Source: Planctomycetota bacterium
GTDB lineage: Bacteria > Planctomycetota > Planctomycetia > Pirellulales > Thermoguttaceae
Length of the DNA stretch: 7,384 nucleotides
Assembly (NCBI GenBank): GCA_015661985.1
Contig: DQVB01000134.1
Span: forward strand, 1 to 7,384
Direction: 5' to 3'
The position numbers were made by a program, and so were the translations under genes. Below, piece after piece: positions 1 to 6,150 of the stretch. The notes under the pieces were generated by a model that searched no databases, was not told the origin of the DNA, and was given only the letters and a program-made list of their open reading frames with translations. Numbering within the stretch: position 1 is the stretch's first letter; every line of letters begins with the position of its first letter.

Positions 1-330
1 GCGTGCAGCCTCAGCGCCGCCAGTCGGCCGTCGCCGCCGCGCTGTGACACCGGCCGGACCGACGATCGCCGTCAGGCAGACCGACGACCGCGCGGTGGCC
101 GTCCTCCGACCGGGCCGCCACCAGCGTAGAGGGATCGAGGCCCTCCCTCAGCCGCGCCGACACCCCACGATCATGCCCCCGCGCCGACAAGCCACCCCTG
201 ATCACACTTCTCCCCCCGGCCATCGTCCGCTGCCGCTGCCGCCGGGCTCACGTCATGGGGCCACCACCGGATCGCGGCAGCGGTTGCAGGGATCGGTCCA
301 CCCTGCAATGCTCCGCCCACCCCATTTTTT

Positions 331-340
331 CCAACGTTGG
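331..340. repeat. 10-bp palindrome CCAACGTTGG
   Basis: A perfect palindrome directly after a run of six T (325-330). It shares the 8-base core CAACGTTG with the palindrome at 523-534, whose centre is 193 bases away. It could be an operator half of a pair or chance; no gene start is close by. Confidence 0.4.
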
Positions 341-522
341 GGAGAATCCGCCAGGTACCGGCCCGCCTTGGCCGGCTCCGGTCGAGTCAGCGTCCCTCCT
401 CCAGAAGTCCCGATCAAACCAGAAACCGTCTGGAGAATGGATCGTCGCCGAAGCCGGACATCCTGCATTGAGTGTCATAGCCAGAGTCGATAGTGTGCGC
501 TGTAGTAGTAGCGGCGATGCCC

Positions 523-534
523 GGCAACGTTGCC
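523..534. repeat. 12-bp palindrome GGCAACGTTGCC
   Basis: A perfect 12-base palindrome in the non-coding region downstream of the alcohol dehydrogenase gene. It shares the core CAACGTTG with 331-340. Its role is unknown; a dimeric-protein binding site is possible. Confidence 0.4.
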
Positions 535-588
535 ACAAGCTCTGACAAGGTGACATTCTTGCAGCTACGGGGGAGAGTCAGGCTGCGT

Positions 589-608
589 CCCGGCTCCAAA
601 GAGCCGGG
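589..608 (-). terminator. Hairpin after adh, possible terminator without U tract
   Basis: CCCGGCTC (589-596) and GAGCCGGG (601-608) pair perfectly over 8 bp around a four-base loop. The hairpin lies 36 bases past the stop codon of the minus-strand alcohol dehydrogenase gene, where a terminator is expected. Reading on in the minus direction the next bases are ACGCAGCC, so there is no run of U. It is therefore not a classical intrinsic terminator; it may protect the mRNA 3' end or act with Rho. Confidence 0.45.
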
Positions 609-644
609 CTGCTCGGCTCGGGCTTGTCGCTTTCGCCCGGCAGC

Positions 645-1646
645 TCAATCCATGACCAGCACGCCGGTGCCGTTGATCTGGTCGTTCTTCAGCTCCTGCA
701 GTGCGCGGTTGGCCTCGGCCAGCGGGTAGGTGGTCGTGTGGGGGCGGATGGGGATTTGCGCGGCCTCGGCCAACAGCTGGCGGCCGTCTTCCCGTGTGTT
801 GCAGGTGACCGAGCGGATGTCGCGTTCGTAGAACACGTACCGCTCGTAGTCCATCTCGGGGATAGGACTCATGTGGATCCCGGCCAGGGCCAGGGTGCCG
901 CCCTTTTTGAGGCCTTCCAGGGCCGGGGGCACCAGCTCGCCGGCCGGGGCGAAAATGATCGCACTGTCCACCTTCACAGGCAACTCGGATGCCTCCCGGC
1001 CCACCCAGACCGCGCCCATTTGGCGAGCCAGCTGCCGGTGGCGCTCGCCCCGGGTGACCACGTACACCTCGCAGCCGCGGTGCTGGGCGATCTGGATCAC
1101 CACGTGGCCCGAAGAGCCAAAGCCGTACAGGGCCAACGTGCCCCCAGCCGGGAGCCGCGACCGGCTCAACGCCCGATACCCAATGATCCCCGCACACAAA
1201 AGCGGCGCCGCTTGCAAGTCGCCGAACGCGTCGGGGATCGGGTAGGCGAACTCCTCTGGCACCACGGCGTACTCGGCATAGCCCCCATCGGCATGGTAGC
1301 CGGTGAAAGAGGCACTCTCGCAGAGATTCTCACGGCCGCTGCGGCAGTAATCGCACTGGCCGCACGTGCGGCGAAGCCACGCCACACCCACCCGCTGGCC
1401 CACGCGCAGCTTGCCGCAACCCGAGCCCATCGCGTCCACCTTCCCCACGACCTGGTGCCCCGGGACGATCGGCAATCGCTGCTTCGGCAGATCCCCTTCG
1501 ATCACGTGCAGATCCGTGCGGCAGATCGCGCAGCAGGAGACCTTCAGCCGCACCTCGCCCGCGGCAGGCTCCGGCGCAGGCAACTCGACCAAGCGAAGCG
1601 GGGATGCATCGATGGGCCGAATGCTTTCCAATACCATCGCTTTCAT
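645..1646 (-). CDS. Zinc-dependent alcohol dehydrogenase family protein
   Basis: A 333-residue medium-chain dehydrogenase, expected to oxidise an alcohol or reduce an aldehyde with NAD(P)(H) in the cytoplasm. The N-terminal GroES-like domain (about 1-150) carries the catalytic zinc ligands Cys42 (ICRTDLH), His64 (PGHQVVG) and Cys151 (PLLCAG). It also carries the structural zinc set Cys95, Cys98, Cys101 and Cys109. The Rossmann domain follows, with GFGSSG at 175-180. Arg199 after the second strand, with no acidic residue there, hints at NADP(H); this is inference. Residue 65 is Gln where many relatives have Glu (GHE). Blocks such as WLRRTCG, ADGGYAEY, LLCAGIIGYRAL and AGIH match, from memory, the TIGR02822-type zinc alcohol dehydrogenase family, and the length is normal. 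The frame stays open 85 codons upstream, but the start is placed at 1646 because GGGAGG precedes it and homology to the family begins at MKAM. It stands alone, divergent from nifJ. The substrate is unknown. Confidence 0.93.
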   Translation of the reverse strand: MKAMVLESIRPIDASPLRLVELPAPEPAAGEVRLKVSCCAICRTDLHVIEGDLPKQRLPIVPGHQVVGKVDAMGSGCGKLRVGQRVGVAWLRRTCGQCDYCRSGRENLCESASFTGYHADGGYAEYAVVPEEFAYPIPDAFGDLQAAPLLCAGIIGYRALSRSRLPAGGTLALYGFGSSGHVVIQIAQHRGCEVYVVTRGERHRQLARQMGAVWVGREASELPVKVDSAIIFAPAGELVPPALEGLKKGGTLALAGIHMSPIPEMDYERYVFYERDIRSVTCNTREDGRQLLAEAAQIPIRPHTTTYPLAEANRALQELKNDQINGTGVLVMD

Positions 1647-1652
1647 GATGTA

Positions 1653-1658
1653 CCTCCC
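1653..1658 (-). promoter_or_regulatory. Ribosome binding site of the alcohol dehydrogenase
   Basis: On the minus strand GGGAGG sits six bases before the ATG at 1646. The reading frame remains open up to about 1901, so this site decides the start and rules out the longer N-terminus, which would be an unrelated basic, arginine/proline-rich extension. Confidence 0.8.
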
Positions 1659-1918
1659 TGGCCTGCCTCTCGGTTGGCGCGGCAAACGTATCACCTCGGT
1701 TGGAGAGAGCCCTTTCTGGAGCCGGTTGCTGCGGTCAGGAGCGAAATGCGCTCGGCTCGGGAGAGCCAAGCTGCCGAAGCGGCGTTGTCCAACTGATTCA
1801 GGATGGCGTTGCCCGCGAGGATTTGCAACGGGGCGGGGGGCCGAGTCGGTGGCCCGGCGGTTGCGGGGTCGGTTGTATTCTTTTGGCTTGTATCCGTTCA
1901 CGCCCAGCGACCGCCGCG

Positions 1919-2060
1919 GTAGGGTGGGACAAGGTCGCCGTCCGTGGCGGTGGGCCGGCGCAGACGGGCTCGACCTGACCCCTGCGCTGTTTTGCCCGGT
2001 GATCAGTTCTTTGCGGCGACCGCAGGCCCCCGCTGGGACCGCCTGGTTGTCCCACCCTAC
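1919..2060. repeat. 142-base element bounded by 14-bp inverted repeats
   Basis: GTAGGGTGGGACAA at 1919-1932 is the exact reverse complement of TTGTCCCACCCTAC at 2047-2060. The 114 bases between them are GC-rich with only partial internal symmetry (GGCGGTGGG on the left, GGGACCGCC on the right) and hold no credible gene. The layout resembles a small non-autonomous palindromic element or dispersed intergenic repeat. From memory, GGTAGGGTGGGAC-type repeats recur between genes in planctomycete genomes. A single copy is visible here, so mobility is not shown. Target-site duplications are not evident at the outer edges. Confidence 0.6.
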
Positions 2061-2101
2061 GGATCCCGCCGCCCCGCGAGTGCTTACTTTGGCTTAGGCC
2101 G

Positions 2102-2183
2102 GCTCGCTGTGAGCGGGGGCCTTGTGAGAGACCGGCCCAATCTGTAAGTTGGGCACTATCAGAAAGTAACGCTCGGAGCGAGC
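2102..2183. other. Three consecutive small hairpins
   Basis: GCTC/GAGC at 2102-2105 and 2111-2114 (4 bp), GCCCAA/TTGGGC at 2135-2140 and 2149-2154 (6 bp, 8-base loop), and GCTCG/CGAGC at 2171-2175 and 2179-2183 (5 bp, 3-base loop) follow each other just after the inverted-repeat element. They could extend that repeat element or form part of the nifJ leader RNA. Each stem alone is short enough to be chance. Confidence 0.35.
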
Positions 2184-2196
2184 TTGTGGGAGGTCG

Positions 2197-2252
2197 GGTG
2201 CCCGGGGTGAGGCTGCGGGATCGGAGGGGCCAGCCGCACTGTGAAGGGCACC
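2197..2252 (+). other. Extended two-part stem, possible structured leader RNA
   Basis: GGTGCCC (2197-2203) pairs perfectly with GGGCACC (2246-2252). Inside it, GTG (2207-2209) pairs with CAC (2237-2239), then after an A/G mismatch GGCTG (2211-2215) pairs with CAGCC (2231-2235). The total is about 15 pairs in a nested arrangement, with an asymmetric internal loop and a GC-rich apical loop of 15 bases. It lies about 250 bases before the nifJ start. It does not match any riboswitch consensus I know. Strand is uncertain, because a stem folds on either transcript. Confidence 0.35.
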
Positions 2253-2488
2253 GCAATTCCCTCGCTCCGCCGTGTTTGGCTGCAAGGTGCAGTCCCACAT
2301 GCGCAGCGCCGACATGCGGGGTGTGGCGGGCACAACGGTCCGGCGGCTTGGGGCCGACGCACCGAAAGGCTGGCGAGGCTTGGCATGTCGGGGGTGGATC
2401 GGGGCCGCGCCGACTGGCGGGCCATGGTGCCATTGTTGCTGAGCTGGTTTGTCGGAGGCGGTGAGGCGGTTTTTGTCTTCTGTGAGAG

Positions 2489-2495
2489 AGGAGGT
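2489..2495 (+). promoter_or_regulatory. Strong ribosome binding site of nifJ
   Basis: AGGAGGT, a near-perfect anti-16S match, sits five bases before the GTG at 2501. An in-frame TGA at 2483-2485 prevents any start further upstream, and the next in-frame ATG would remove 25 conserved residues. This fixes GTG as the start codon. Confidence 0.9.
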
Positions 2496-2500
2496 CAGCT

Positions 2501-5500
2501 GTGGCAAACAGACGCTTCGTGACCGTGGATGGCAATGAAGCGACGGCCAACATCGCACATCTGGTCAACGAGGTGATGTCGATCTATCCGATCACGCCCT
2601 CGTCCGGACTGGGTGAGATGCCGGACGCGTGGGCCGCTGCGGGGCGGAAGAACATTTTTGGGGCCGTCCCGGATGTGGTGGAGATGCAGAGCGAGGCGGG
2701 GGCAGCCGGCGCGGTACATGGCTCTTTGCAGGCGGGCGCCTTGACCACCACCTTTACCGCCTCCCAGGGCCTGCTGCTGATGATCCCCAACATGTTCAAG
2801 ATCGCCGGGGAGCTGACCCCGGCGGTCTTCCATGTGACGGCCCGCACGGTGGCTACCCACGCCTTGTCGATTTTCGGCGACCACAGCGACGTGATGGCCT
2901 GTCGCAGCACAGGCTGGGGGATGCTGGCTTCCGGCTCGGTCCAGGAGGCCCAGGATTTGGCCCTCATTGCGCACGCCGCCACCTTGGAAGCCCGCGTGCC
3001 CATCTTGCACTTTTACGACGGCTTCCGCATTTCGCACGAGGTGAACAAGATCGAGGAGCTGACCGAGGACGACTGCCGGGCGATGATGGATGGGGATCTG
3101 ATCCGAGCCCATCGCGAGCGGGCGTTGACACCGGACCGGCCCAAATTGCGCGGCACGGCCCAGAATCCGGACCATTTTTTCCAGGGGCGCGAGGCGTGCA
3201 CCCCCTTTTACGACGCTTGTCCGGGCATTGTACAGAAGACGATGGACAGGTTTGCCCAGCTCACCGGGCGCCGGTATCACCTGTTCGATTATGTGGGGGC
3301 CGAGGATGCCGAGCGGGTGATCGTGATCATGACATCCGGCGGCGGCGTGGTGGAGGAGACGGTACAGAAGTTGATGGCTGACGGCGAAAAGGTGGGCCTG
3401 CTCAAGGTGCGGCTGTTCCGTCCCTTCGACGGCCAGCGTTTTGTCGGGGCGCTGCCGTCCAGCGTGAAGGTCATGGCCGCTTTGGACCGGACCAAGGAGC
3501 CGGGGGCAGTGGGCGAGCCGCTGTACTTGGACGTGGTCGCGTCGCTGGCGGAGCATTGGCCTGGGCGGGCGGGCAACGGCGCGATGCCGGTGGTGATCGG
3601 CGGCCGGTACGGGCTGTCGTCCAAGGAGTTCACTCCGGCCATGGTGAAAGCGGTCTTCGATGAGATGAAGAAGCCGCAGCCCAAACGGCATTTCACCGTA
3701 GGGATCCGGGATGATGTGACACATTCGAGCCTGGATTACGATCCGGCTTTCTCCACCGAAGGCGACGACGTGACGCGCGCCGTGTTCTTCGGGTTGGGGG
3801 CTGACGGAACGGTGGGGGCCTGCCGCAATTCGGTCAAGATCATCGGCGAGAACACGCCGATGTACGCCCAGGGGTATTTCGTTTACGATTCGCGCAAGGC
3901 CGGGTCGGTGACCATTTCTCACCTCCGGTTCAGTCCCCGTCCAATCATTGGATCATATCTGGTCCATTCGGCCAATTTCGTGGCCTGCCACCAGTGGCAG
4001 TTCCTGGAGAAGATCGACGTATTGAGCATGGCCGAGCCGGGCGCCACGTTCCTTTTGAACAGCCCCTATGGGCCGGACGAGGTGTGGGAGCATCTGCCGG
4101 TGGAGGTCCAGGAGGAGGTCATTCGCAAGGGGCTGAAGTTCTACGTGGTGGACGCGTACCGTGTGGCCCGCGAGGCGAAGATGGGCGTGCGGATCAACAC
4201 GGCCATGCAGACGTGCTTCTTCAAGTTGGCCGGGGTGCTGCCCGAGGAGGAGGCCATCGCCCAGATCAAGGAGGCGATCCGCCGCACCTACGGCAAGAAG
4301 GGGGGCGGGACGATCGTGGAACGGAACTTTGCCGCCGTGGACGGGGCGTTGGCGGCGCTGCACGAAGTCAAGGTGCCGGAACGGGTCACGGCCACGAAGC
4401 GGCGGATCCCGCCAGTGCCTGAGGACGCCCCGCCGTTTGTCAAAGAGGTGCTGGGCACGATCATCGCCTATCGCGGGGACGAGCTGCCGGTCAGCGCCAT
4501 GCCCGCCGACGGCACCTTTCCCACGGGGACGACGAAGTACGAGAAGCGGCGGATCGCCCAATCGATTCCCATTTGGGACGAGACCATCTGCATCCAATGT
4601 GGGCTGTGCGCGTTGGTCTGCCCCCATGCGTGCATCCGCCAGAAGGTCTATCCGCCGGAACGGCTGGCCGGGGCGCCCGAAGGCTTCAAGTCGGCCGACT
4701 ACAAGGGCAAGGAGTATCCCGGCTGGAAGTTCACGGTGCAGGTGGCTCCGGAGGACTGCACCGGCTGCGCCTTGTGTGTGAACGCATGTCCGGCGAAGAG
4801 CAAGGAGGTGGCCAAGCACAAGGCCATCGACATGCTTCCCATGCTGGAACATGTGGATCGGGAGAAGGCGTGTTGGGATTTCTTCCTCAGCCTGCCGCCG
4901 GTGGATCGCCGCGGGGTGAAGATCGACACGGTGAAGGGTTCGCAGCTGTTGGAGCCGTTGTTCGAATTCTCCGGCGCCTGTGCCGGCTGCGGCGAGACGC
5001 CCTATGTGAAGCTGATTACCCAGTTTTTCGGCGACCGCATGATCATTGCCAACGCCACGGGCTGCTCGTCCATCTACGGCGGGAACCTGCCTTGCACGCC
5101 CTACACGAGGGACCTCCAGGGACGCGGGCCGGCGTGGTCCAATTCGCTTTTTGAAGACTGCGCGGAATTCGGCTTCGGTTTCCGTTTGGCCATTGATTAT
5201 CAGATCGAGTACTGTCACCACCTGCTGGGCAAGCTGGCCTCCCGTCTGGGTGACAACCTGGTGGCCGAGCTGATCAACAACCCCCAGGAGACGGAGGCGC
5301 AGATTGCCAAACAGCGCGAGCTGGTGGCCGAGCTGAGGCGGCGGCTCGAGTCGCTGGACGAGCCGGATGCCCGGGCGCTGGCCGCGTCGGCCGAGTACCT
5401 GGTGCGCCGCAGCGTGTGGAGTTTCGGGGGCGACGGGTGGGCGTACGACATCGGCTTCGGCGGCTTGGACCATGTGCTGGCTTCGGGCCGCGACGTGAAC

Positions 5501-6082
5501 ATCCTGGTGATGGACACGGAAGTCTATTCGAACACGGGCGGCCAGTCGTCGAAGGCGACGCCGCGCGGGGCTGTGGCCAAGTTCGCCGCTGGCGGGAAGC
5601 CCGGCCCGAAGAAGGACCTGGGCCTGATCGCCATGTCCTACGGGAACGTGTTCGTCGGCCAGATCGCAATGGGTGCGAACCCCCTGCATACCATCCGCAC
5701 GATCCTGGCCGCCGAATCCTACCGCGGTCCTTCGCTGTTGATCGCCATGTGCCACTGCATCGGCTGGGGCATCGACATGACCGTGGGCATGGAGATCCAG
5801 AAGGAAGGCGTCACCTGCGGCTATTGGCCCCTCTACCACTATGACCCGCGCGACACCGAGCAACCGTTCCATTTGGACAGCCGGCCGCCGAAGGGAAGCT
5901 TCCGCGATTTCGCCATGAAGAACGCCCGCTTCGCCATCCTGGCCCGCTCCAAGCCGGAGGAATCCGAACGGCTGTTGACACTGGCCGAACAGGATATCGC
6001 CACCAAACGCCACTTCTACGAGCGACTGGCCGAGATCACTCGCGCCGCTGGTGATGGCGACGGTGCCGCGGCCCGCGGGTGA
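2501..6082 (+). CDS. nifJ: Pyruvate:ferredoxin (flavodoxin) oxidoreductase, single-chain
   Basis: This 1193-residue cytoplasmic enzyme converts pyruvate and CoA to acetyl-CoA and CO2, reducing ferredoxin or flavodoxin. Domains in order: pyrimidine-binding POR N-domain (about 1-255) with YPITPSS at 29-35, Glu65 (thiamine-activating Glu) and Arg115 in TARTVATH (substrate-binding Arg of the family); transketolase-C-like domain (about 265-415); gamma domain (about 420-630) with GLGADGTVGA; EKR linker (681-683); and a 2x[4Fe-4S] ferredoxin domain. The ferredoxin cysteines are 697/700/703/707 and 753/756/759/763. The thiamine-diphosphate domain (about 820-1110) has GDGWAYDIG and DTEVYSNTGGQ. The proximal cluster ligands are Cys827, Cys830, Cys855 and Cys1106. 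All known cofactor ligands are present, so it should be active. It ends soon after the core and appears to lack the C-terminal extension that shields the Desulfovibrio africanus enzyme from oxygen. The start is GTG. It is followed 68 bases later by a DHOD-like gene, probably in one operon. Confidence 0.97.
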   Translation: MANRRFVTVDGNEATANIAHLVNEVMSIYPITPSSGLGEMPDAWAAAGRKNIFGAVPDVVEMQSEAGAAGAVHGSLQAGALTTTFTASQGLLLMIPNMFKIAGELTPAVFHVTARTVATHALSIFGDHSDVMACRSTGWGMLASGSVQEAQDLALIAHAATLEARVPILHFYDGFRISHEVNKIEELTEDDCRAMMDGDLIRAHRERALTPDRPKLRGTAQNPDHFFQGREACTPFYDACPGIVQKTMDRFAQLTGRRYHLFDYVGAEDAERVIVIMTSGGGVVEETVQKLMADGEKVGLLKVRLFRPFDGQRFVGALPSSVKVMAALDRTKEPGAVGEPLYLDVVASLAEHWPGRAGNGAMPVVIGGRYGLSSKEFTPAMVKAVFDEMKKPQPKRHFTVGIRDDVTHSSLDYDPAFSTEGDDVTRAVFFGLGADGTVGACRNSVKIIGENTPMYAQGYFVYDSRKAGSVTISHLRFSPRPIIGSYLVHSANFVACHQWQFLEKIDVLSMAEPGATFLLNSPYGPDEVWEHLPVEVQEEVIRKGLKFYVVDAYRVAREAKMGVRINTAMQTCFFKLAGVLPEEEAIAQIKEAIRRTYGKKGGGTIVERNFAAVDGALAALHEVKVPERVTATKRRIPPVPEDAPPFVKEVLGTIIAYRGDELPVSAMPADGTFPTGTTKYEKRRIAQSIPIWDETICIQCGLCALVCPHACIRQKVYPPERLAGAPEGFKSADYKGKEYPGWKFTVQVAPEDCTGCALCVNACPAKSKEVAKHKAIDMLPMLEHVDREKACWDFFLSLPPVDRRGVKIDTVKGSQLLEPLFEFSGACAGCGETPYVKLITQFFGDRMIIANATGCSSIYGGNLPCTPYTRDLQGRGPAWSNSLFEDCAEFGFGFRLAIDYQIEYCHHLLGKLASRLGDNLVAELINNPQETEAQIAKQRELVAELRRRLESLDEPDARALAASAEYLVRRSVWSFGGDGWAYDIGFGGLDHVLASGRDVNILVMDTEVYSNTGGQSSKATPRGAVAKFAAGGKPGPKKDLGLIAMSYGNVFVGQIAMGANPLHTIRTILAAESYRGPSLLIAMCHCIGWGIDMTVGMEIQKEGVTCGYWPLYHYDPRDTEQPFHLDSRPPKGSFRDFAMKNARFAILARSKPEESERLLTLAEQDIATKRHFYERLAEITRAAGDGDGAAARG

Positions 6083-6134
6083 TCGGGCTGTGCTGCCGGC
6101 CAAGGCGATGAGTAAACAACCAGCTGAGAAGAAC

Positions 6135-6140
6135 AAGGAG
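6135..6140 (+). promoter_or_regulatory. Ribosome binding site of the DHOD-like gene
   Basis: AAGGAG lies ten bases before the ATG at 6151, a slightly long but workable spacing. Together with homology beginning at the second or third residue it supports that start. The 68-base spacer after nifJ shows no terminator-like hairpin with a U run, in keeping with co-transcription. Confidence 0.65.
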
Positions 6141-6150
6141 ATCTTCAGCG

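Larger units (their letters stand above)
1..644. other. Non-coding region with no supportable gene
   Basis: I see no gene here. Open frames on both strands are short, overlap one another, lack a ribosome binding site and read as arginine/proline-rich low-information protein, as expected from GC-rich non-coding DNA. One frame closes at a TGA at positions 45-47 and could be the last 14 codons of a gene entering from the left, but that is too little to judge. The only structure noted is two palindromes with the same core (331-340 and 523-534) and a hairpin at 589-608. No tRNA-like T-loop or CRISPR-like repeat is present. Confidence 0.6.
1647..2500. other. 854-base divergent intergenic region
   Basis: This gap separates the minus-strand alcohol dehydrogenase from the plus-strand nifJ and must hold both promoters. 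No frame in it looks like a real protein. It contains a long inverted-repeat element (1919-2060), three small hairpins (2102-2183) and a longer two-part stem (2197-2252). No convincing -35/-10 pair could be fixed: TTGTGA (2122-2127) with TAAGTT (2145-2150) at 17-base spacing is the best plus-strand candidate and is weak. A pair of TTGTAT hexamers at 1873-1878 and 1888-1893 marks a small AT-rich island. The gap is unusually long for two metabolic genes. Confidence 0.6.

Noticed and set aside
11..223. 70-codon minus-strand frame at the left edge
   Set aside because: No ribosome binding site, low-information Arg/Gly-rich protein, no recognisable motif; overlapping frames on the other strand are equally open.
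44..599. Several overlapping 60-150 codon frames on both strands
   Set aside because: Mutually overlapping, no ribosome binding sites and no family resemblance; expected in GC-rich non-coding DNA.
624..1796. 390-codon open frame on the plus strand opposite the alcohol dehydrogenase
   Set aside because: Antisense shadow; the minus-strand protein has clear zinc-binding and Rossmann motifs.
1873..1893. Two TTGTAT hexamers 15 bases apart as a promoter
   Set aside because: Spacing and sequence do not fit a -35/-10 pair, and the location suits neither gene well.
1647..1901. 85-residue N-terminal extension of the alcohol dehydrogenase
   Set aside because: The frame is open, but the extension is Arg/Pro-rich and unlike the family, and a good ribosome binding site stands before the Met at 1646.
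1798..2568. 256-codon minus-strand frame across the intergenic region and into nifJ
   Set aside because: It crosses the inverted-repeat element and overlaps the nifJ start; Pro/Arg/Ser-rich with no domain.
2495..3922. 475-codon open frame on the minus strand opposite the first part of nifJ
   Set aside because: Mirror of PFOR codons; no ribosome binding site, domain or plausible composition.
3953..6136. 727-codon open frame on the minus strand opposite nifJ
   Set aside because: It is the antisense of a GC-biased gene. Its protein is His/Arg/Gly/Leu-rich with no recognisable domain, while the plus strand shows a full PFOR.
6108..6150. Possible small ORF beginning ATGAGTAAACAA in the nifJ/DHOD-like spacer
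   Set aside because: It has no ribosome binding site and runs out of frame into the DHOD-like gene as a shadow frame.
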